Assembly (NCBI GenBank): GCA_020628475.1
Contig: JAHDFB010000003.1
Location: forward strand, 78,802-114,536
Source: Saprospiraceae bacterium
GTDB taxonomy: Bacteria; Bacteroidota; Bacteroidia; Chitinophagales; Saprospiraceae
Direction: 5' to 3'
Length of the DNA: 35,735 nucleotides
Positions 31,228 to 35,735 of this stretch are shown here, one piece after another (the first letter of the stretch is position 1; each line of letters starts with the position of its first letter). The notes under the pieces were generated by a model. The model made no database searches. It was not told the DNA's origin and worked only from the letters and a program-made list of their open reading frames with translations. The position numbers and the translations under genes were made by a program.

Positions 31228-31977
31228 TTATGCCGTTATTTTTTTGATTCTTAATAATTTAGGTTTAAATCGATTGTACTTTAAGTGCTCAAACAATGAT
31301 ATCATACCGATACAATACTTACTGAAGCCATATTTATATACAGATCTTTTTCTCAAGGCTTTTACAATGGTGGATTTTTGATTGAAGCGCTCTTGTTTGA
31401 GTTCTATAATGACGATATTGTCTAGATCTTTTCGTTGATCACCCATGGTAAAATGAAGATTGAGATCAATGGTTACGCGTTCCTTTTCTTCGGTATTAAC
31501 CAAGGTAATACGCTGAAATCCATTCCATAAAGAAGGGCGGAGATCGAGTTCATCTCCAATTACTTGATCAACGAATCGTTTGGAATGGTCGGATAAGTTA
31601 AGTTCAAATTCATCGATTCGAATTCTAGATTTATCCGTATTCCCTTTGCCATCTTTCTTCTTAACCTCCAAAAAGAATAGGTCTGAATCTACATATTGAC
31701 GGATTCGCACTTTGGTACGTCGTATTTTTCCATTGTGATGATCGAAGTAGAACTTGTACTTTGGCGTATCAAAATACAAAGACTTATATGATAAAATTCG
31801 GGAATTATTGATTTCTAAGACCTTATACTTATCGCCTATAGATTTTAATAAATCAGGCAACTTATCTGCACGAAGCAGAAATTTTGTATCGACTCGCTTC
31901 AATAGGGCCACTATGTCCATTTCGAACAAGGTAATAGGCTTGAAGGAAGCTATGATGTCTGATATTAGAGCTTTCAA
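31228..31977 (-). CDS. VTC-domain (polyphosphate polymerase-like) protein
   Basis: 249 residues. The triphosphate-tunnel fold is recognisable: DTKFLLRADKLPDLLKSIG (K/R entry), YKSLYFDTPKYKFYFDHHNG, KIRRTKVRIRQYVDSDLFFL, EVKKKDGKGNTDKSRI, and near the end ELKQERF and RSVYKYGFSKYC. Basic residues alternating in the strands line the tunnel in the yeast Vtc4 polymerase; here the key Lys/Arg/Glu positions (R-x-K-x-R-x-R, E-V-K) are present. It likely makes or binds polyphosphate at the inner face of the membrane. It is in an operon with DUF4956. No SPX domain is present. Confidence 0.9.
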   Translation of the reverse strand: MKALISDIIASFKPITLFEMDIVALLKRVDTKFLLRADKLPDLLKSIGDKYKVLEINNSRILSYKSLYFDTPKYKFYFDHHNGKIRRTKVRIRQYVDSDLFFLEVKKKDGKGNTDKSRIRIDEFELNLSDHSKRFVDQVIGDELDLRPSLWNGFQRITLVNTEEKERVTIDLNLHFTMGDQRKDLDNIVIIELKQERFNQKSTIVKALRKRSVYKYGFSKYCIGMISLFEHLKYNRFKPKLLRIKKITA

Positions 31978-32041
31978 TAATTAGATATTAGTAACACGAA
32001 ACTACTAAAATATAAAGAAGAACACGCGGGTACGCGATGAA

Positions 32042-32902
32042 TTATTGCTCCTGAGTAACCGTCGATTCAAACACGGCTAAAATATCCGTTAGTTTTTGTT
32101 TTAATTCGCTCCTATCCACAATAAAATCCAAAAATCCGTGTTCTAATAAGAATTCGGATGTCTGAAATCCTTCGGGCAAATCTCTTTTGATGGTTTCTTT
32201 GATTACTCGTGGACCTGCAAATCCTATCAAGGCTTGTGGCTCAGCCATATTAATATCTCCCAACATGGCGAATGAAGCACTTACTCCACCGGTGGTAGGA
32301 TCCGTCAAAAAGCTAATGTATGGTATTCCAAGTTTTGCCAACTGAGATAGCTTCGCTGAGGTCTTCGCCATTTGCATTAATGAAAAGGCCGCTTCCATCA
32401 TTCTCGCTCCACCAGATTTAGAAATAATCATGAACGGCGTTTTTTCTGCGATGGCTAAATCAATTCCTTTGGCAATTCGTTCCCCTACTACACTCCCCAT
32501 TGATCCACCGATAAAACTGAAGTCCATCGCTGCAATAATCAAGGGTTTACGCCCCACTTTACCTTTTGCCACAGTAATGGCATCCGTTAGACCCGATTTT
32601 TTATACGCCGCTGTTAAACGGTCCGGGTAGGTTTTGACATCTGAAAATTCCAAGGGATCGACGCTGACTATATCATTGAAATGAAGACTATATTGTCCAT
32701 CAAATATTAGATCAAAATAATCATGAGATCCGATACGCGTATGATGATTACATTGTGGGCACTTGTAGAAATTATCTTTCAAATCTTTGATTGTGCTCGT
32801 TTCTCCACAGTTCTTGCACTTATGCCATAATCCATCCGGCGCCTCTTTCTTAAATTTGGTCGCTGTTTGTATACCGTCCTTTAGTCTTTTAAACCAACCC
32901 AT
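32042..32902 (-). CDS. accD: acetyl-CoA carboxylase carboxyltransferase subunit beta
   Basis: 286 residues from the ATG at 32902 (family begins MGWFKR; the frame to 32950 adds 16 residues). Transfers the carboxyl group from carboxybiotin to acetyl-CoA, making malonyl-CoA for fatty-acid synthesis. The N-terminal zinc ribbon has C29-x2-C32 and C48-x2-C51 (CKNC...CPQC). The carboxyltransferase core has KSGGARMMEAAFSLMQMAKT, DPTTGGVSASFAMLGDINMA and EPQALIGFAGPRVIKETI. Length and motifs are normal. No accA nearby. Confidence 0.96.
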   Translation of the reverse strand: MGWFKRLKDGIQTATKFKKEAPDGLWHKCKNCGETSTIKDLKDNFYKCPQCNHHTRIGSHDYFDLIFDGQYSLHFNDIVSVDPLEFSDVKTYPDRLTAAYKKSGLTDAITVAKGKVGRKPLIIAAMDFSFIGGSMGSVVGERIAKGIDLAIAEKTPFMIISKSGGARMMEAAFSLMQMAKTSAKLSQLAKLGIPYISFLTDPTTGGVSASFAMLGDINMAEPQALIGFAGPRVIKETIKRDLPEGFQTSEFLLEHGFLDFIVDRSELKQKLTDILAVFESTVTQEQ

Positions 32903-33009
32903 AGATGAAATTTTCGACCGTAAAAGTAAAGATAAATTCAACTCATACAACCGATTTGTTAAAAAAATAGATCAAATTTACTGCTTTTGTAAATCTAGAT
33001 AACGCTTTG

Positions 33010-33747
33010 ATGAATATTCGAGTTTGTATTATTGGTTATGGAAGAATGGGCAAGGCCATAGAATCTATATTGGCCCTACACCACTGCTCTTTACATAGTA
33101 TTATTCAACGAGAAGAAGATTGGAACAAACCAGGTGTTTTGGATTGCGACGTAGCGATTGATTTTTCCTTGCCGCATACAGCAAAAAACAATATTCTACA
33201 ATGTATCAAAGCACATGTTCCAGTGGTCAGTGGAACCACTGGTTGGCTCGATGAAATGGATTCGATCAAAAACGCCATTAAAGCACATCCACAAGCTGCC
33301 TTTCTGTACGGAAGCAATTTTTCCTTGGGTATGAATTTGTTTTTTAAGATCAACACTTTTACTGCCAAGCTTATGCAATCAGATCCGAGCTATCACATTT
33401 CTATGACAGAAGTACATCACACTAAAAAATTAGATGCACCTAGCGGTACTGCAATCCGATTAGCCAATGATATTATAGATATCCATCCTAACTTGGATTC
33501 TTGGGTAAATGAAACTAGCAGTTCGCCGCAAGCCTTAGACATCATCTCAGAACGTATTCCAGATGTACCTGGCACACACAGGATTCACTACGAAAATGAA
33601 ATCGATTCCATTCAAATAGAACATATTGCCAAATCCCGACAAGGTTTTGCTCAAGGAGCTGTATTGGCCGCGAAATGGTTGGTAGGCAAAACAGGTTTCT
33701 ATAACATCGGCGATTATGTAGACGACCTACTGAGGAAGAATCTTTGA
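33010..33747 (+). CDS. dapB: 4-hydroxy-tetrahydrodipicolinate reductase
   Basis: 245 residues from the ATG at 33010 (an alternative TTG one codon earlier is not needed). Catalyses an NAD(P)H-dependent step of lysine and diaminopimelate synthesis. The nucleotide-binding start VCIIGYGRMGKAI is present, as are SGTTGW, YGSNFSLGMNLFF and the catalytic signature EVHHTKKLDAPSGTA. The end RQGFAQGAVLAAKWLVGKTG is also normal. It is slightly short (E. coli 273) but typical of Bacteroidota. It is followed by dnaG after 38 bp, the intervening segment holding a separate promoter. Confidence 0.96.
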   Translation: MNIRVCIIGYGRMGKAIESILALHHCSLHSIIQREEDWNKPGVLDCDVAIDFSLPHTAKNNILQCIKAHVPVVSGTTGWLDEMDSIKNAIKAHPQAAFLYGSNFSLGMNLFFKINTFTAKLMQSDPSYHISMTEVHHTKKLDAPSGTAIRLANDIIDIHPNLDSWVNETSSSPQALDIISERIPDVPGTHRIHYENEIDSIQIEHIAKSRQGFAQGAVLAAKWLVGKTGFYNIGDYVDDLLRKNL

Positions 33748-33776
33748 TTATATCCCAGATGGATAGTGTATATTTG
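33743..33776 (+). promoter_or_regulatory. promoter of dnaG, giving a near-leaderless mRNA
   Basis: TTTG (33743-33746) and TATATTTG (33769-33776) fit the -33 and -7 elements with 22 bases between. The -33 overlaps the end of dapB. The ATG at 33786 comes 9 bases after the -7 box, so transcription probably starts within a few bases of the start codon. Confidence 0.65.
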
Positions 33777-33785
33777 TAGGCTCGA

Positions 33786-35726
33786 ATGATTAGTCCAAAG
33801 TCCATAGAAATAGTAAAAGAAACGGCTCGAGTCGAAGAAGTATTAGGTGAATTTATCGATTTGCGTCGTGCTGGTGTCAACATGAAAGGGGTCTGCCCAT
33901 TTCACGATGAAAAAACACCTTCTTTTGTTGTTTCTCCCGCCAAAGGCATCTATAAATGTTTCGGTTGTGGAAAGGCAGGTGACTCTGTTCGCTTTCTTAT
34001 GGATCATGAAAAGCTTAGTTATCCAGAAGCTATCCGGTGGATTGCCGAAAAATACAACATTGAGCTCGAAGAGACCGTTGTCAGTGATGACGTCAAAAAA
34101 GAAATAGAAAAAAAAGAATCTCTCTTTATTATCAACGAATTTGCACGTAAGCTTTATCACGAGCATATGATGCAAACAAGGGAGGGTAAAGCCATCGGTC
34201 TAGGCTATTTCAAAGAACGTGGTTTCTTAGAAAAAACCGTTAATCAATGGGGCTTGGGATATGCACCAGGAGAACGAGATTTCCTTAAAAATGAACTAAA
34301 GAGAAATGGTTATAAGCTTCATCTAGCCGAAGAAATCGGTCTCTTAAAGCCCGATAAAGATTTCTTTCGCTCGCGGATTATCTTTCCTATTCGGAATTTA
34401 AGTGGAAAGGTTATCGGCTTTGGAGCTCGAACACTGAGCAGTGATAAAAAAATACCCAAGTATTTAAATTCTCCTGAATCCGAGATTTACAATAAACGAA
34501 AAACGCTGTTCGGGCTTTATTTTAGTAAAACGGAGATTCGTAAAAAGGATAATTGTTTTCTAGTGGAGGGGTATACCGATGTCCTCAGCTTGCATCAGAA
34601 CGGCATTGAAAATGTAGTAGCTTCTTCGGGGACATCTCTTACCAGTGATCAGGTCAAACTGATCAAACGTTTTACGGAAAATATGACCGTCTTATTTGAC
34701 GGAGATAATGCCGGAATCAAAGCAGCCCTTAGAGGACTTGACATTATTCTTGAACAGGATGTAAATGTTCGTCTTGTTCTCCTTCCAGAAGGAGAAGATC
34801 CTGATTCCTATGTTAGAAAGGTAGGCAGTTCTGCCTTTCATCAATATATCGAAGATCACGCCAAGGATTTCATACTATTCAAAGTAGATCTGCTGCTTCA
34901 GGAAGCTGGCAATGATCCAATCAAGCGATCTAAAGTAGTCAAAGATATCGTACATTCGATTTCAAAAATTGCCGATACCCTCAAACGAAATGAGTATATC
35001 AAATTATGTTCGAAACTGCTGGACATTTCTGAGAAAATTATCAATAATGAAGTCAATGGGCTGATCAAGTCCAACATCCAGAAAGAGCAAGCGAAACTAA
35101 ATCGGCCTGTATTTCGATCCGAAGAAGATTGGAAAAAAGATTCCGGTCCGAAAGTGGAAAAACCGGTTGAAAAAAGCTTTGATAGCGAATCGGATGAAGC
35201 TCAGGAAAGAGATATTGCCCGCATTATCATCACCATGGGCGATAAATTAATCGATGAGGATAAAAATATTCAAGTCGCGGATTATATATACACCAATATT
35301 GTAGGCATCATCGAAACCTTTGAAAACCCATTGTATGCTGATATCGTTCAGGAAGTTCGAAATGCTTTTGAAGATGGAAAATCTGTAACACCTTCTTACT
35401 TCTTACATCATCATCGGGAAGACATCCAACATCTGGCCATAGACCTTAGTGCAGAAAAATATATCTATGCAAATTGGAAACAACGAGGTATCGAGCTCCA
35501 AACGCAAGATATGCCCGAGAAAAATCAAATCAAAGATTCTTGGCAGGCCATTTTAAGGTTAAAAAGTCGAAAGCTTCAAAAGATATTAAAGAGTACAGAA
35601 ATCAAGATTTCTGAAGCTGCTACAGAGAATAGTCCAGACTTAGATATCCAAATCAAGGCTTACATGAAATTGAAAGAAGATTTGGCTCAGATTAACAAAA
35701 TCCTTGGTACCGTTGTTTTGAAATAA
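33786..35726 (+). CDS. dnaG: DNA primase
   Basis: 646 residues, full length. Makes the RNA primers for DNA replication. The N-terminal CHC2 zinc finger has C37, H40, C58 and C61 (GVCPFHDEKTPSFVV ... YKCFGCGKAGDS). The core has the Toprim motifs: E261 in FLVEGYTDVLSLHQ and the acidic pair in LFDGDNAGIKAA (305-310). The motif YLNSPESEIYNKRKTLFGL is typical. The C-terminal region (~430-646) carries an acidic, Lys-rich linker and the helical DnaB-interaction domain. It has its own promoter behind dapB. Confidence 0.97.
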   Translation: MISPKSIEIVKETARVEEVLGEFIDLRRAGVNMKGVCPFHDEKTPSFVVSPAKGIYKCFGCGKAGDSVRFLMDHEKLSYPEAIRWIAEKYNIELEETVVSDDVKKEIEKKESLFIINEFARKLYHEHMMQTREGKAIGLGYFKERGFLEKTVNQWGLGYAPGERDFLKNELKRNGYKLHLAEEIGLLKPDKDFFRSRIIFPIRNLSGKVIGFGARTLSSDKKIPKYLNSPESEIYNKRKTLFGLYFSKTEIRKKDNCFLVEGYTDVLSLHQNGIENVVASSGTSLTSDQVKLIKRFTENMTVLFDGDNAGIKAALRGLDIILEQDVNVRLVLLPEGEDPDSYVRKVGSSAFHQYIEDHAKDFILFKVDLLLQEAGNDPIKRSKVVKDIVHSISKIADTLKRNEYIKLCSKLLDISEKIINNEVNGLIKSNIQKEQAKLNRPVFRSEEDWKKDSGPKVEKPVEKSFDSESDEAQERDIARIIITMGDKLIDEDKNIQVADYIYTNIVGIIETFENPLYADIVQEVRNAFEDGKSVTPSYFLHHHREDIQHLAIDLSAEKYIYANWKQRGIELQTQDMPEKNQIKDSWQAILRLKSRKLQKILKSTEIKISEAATENSPDLDIQIKAYMKLKEDLAQINKILGTVVLK

Positions 35727-35735
35727 TATTACAAA

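Overview
The window looks like the chromosome of a Bacteroidota bacterium, probably of the Saprospiria/Lewinella type. The signs are: AT-rich DNA; perfect TAnnTTTG-type -7 promoter elements with little Shine-Dalgarno signal; a bacillithiol enzyme (BshC); PorT-like small outer-membrane barrels; a type IX secretion sorting domain; a DUF6175 protein; and the Bacteroidota 'ABC transporter ATPase' family that has no ATPase motifs. The lineage is inferred, since there is no rRNA or marker comparison here. I see no tRNA, rRNA, CRISPR array, IS element or prophage.

Layout. 1-1645: end of a TPR-like protein gene and an overlapping LOG/PpnN-family gene. 1772-6379: five minus-strand genes for exported proteins (CsgG-like, a large exported protein, an LPP20/FlgT-like lipoprotein, DUF6175, another LPP20/FlgT-like protein), packed as one operon. 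6437-10285: photolyase, a TPR lipoprotein, an NlpC/P60 lipoprotein and a small membrane protein. 10448-14239: minus-strand regulatory and small-domain genes (YHS, NTF2-like, an AraC regulator with two tandem DNA-binding domains, a small basic protein, SRPBCC, AraC-GyrI). 14463-16028: small conserved genes (DUF2541-like, Spo0M-like, a Bacteroidota family). 16022-19230: a membrane Fe-S electron-transfer pair split by a DUF1028-T9SS gene. 19379-24422: phosphoribosyltransferase, exonuclease, acyltransferase, an OmpA-family protein and EngB. 24582-27733: three tandem paralogous outer-membrane barrels. 27812-35726: peptide permease, BshC, DUF4956 and VTC, AccD, DapB and DnaG.

The most striking object is non-coding. 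Directly after the second barrel gene (26165-26378) lie seven consecutive hairpins. All seven present a nine-base loop ending in TGTGAA (ACTTGTGAA in five, single or double variants in two), while every stem has a different sequence that still pairs. A strong intrinsic terminator with eight Ts follows (26384-26418). This is the signature of selection for RNA structure with a fixed loop ligand, as in protein-sponge RNAs such as CsrB/RsmZ, but with a loop I do not recognise. It is my candidate for the undescribed system.

A second non-coding signal is a dispersed GGGYGTCCGGGC...GACRC element with two diverged copies (8867-8980 and, inverted, 14358-14444). Its ends pair, and the one difference at the 5' end is compensated at the 3' end (GTGTC/GACAC versus GCGTC/GACGC). 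Several exact dyads also sit in promoters and leaders, at 11303-11353, 14262-14338, 23719-23772 and 25454-25466.
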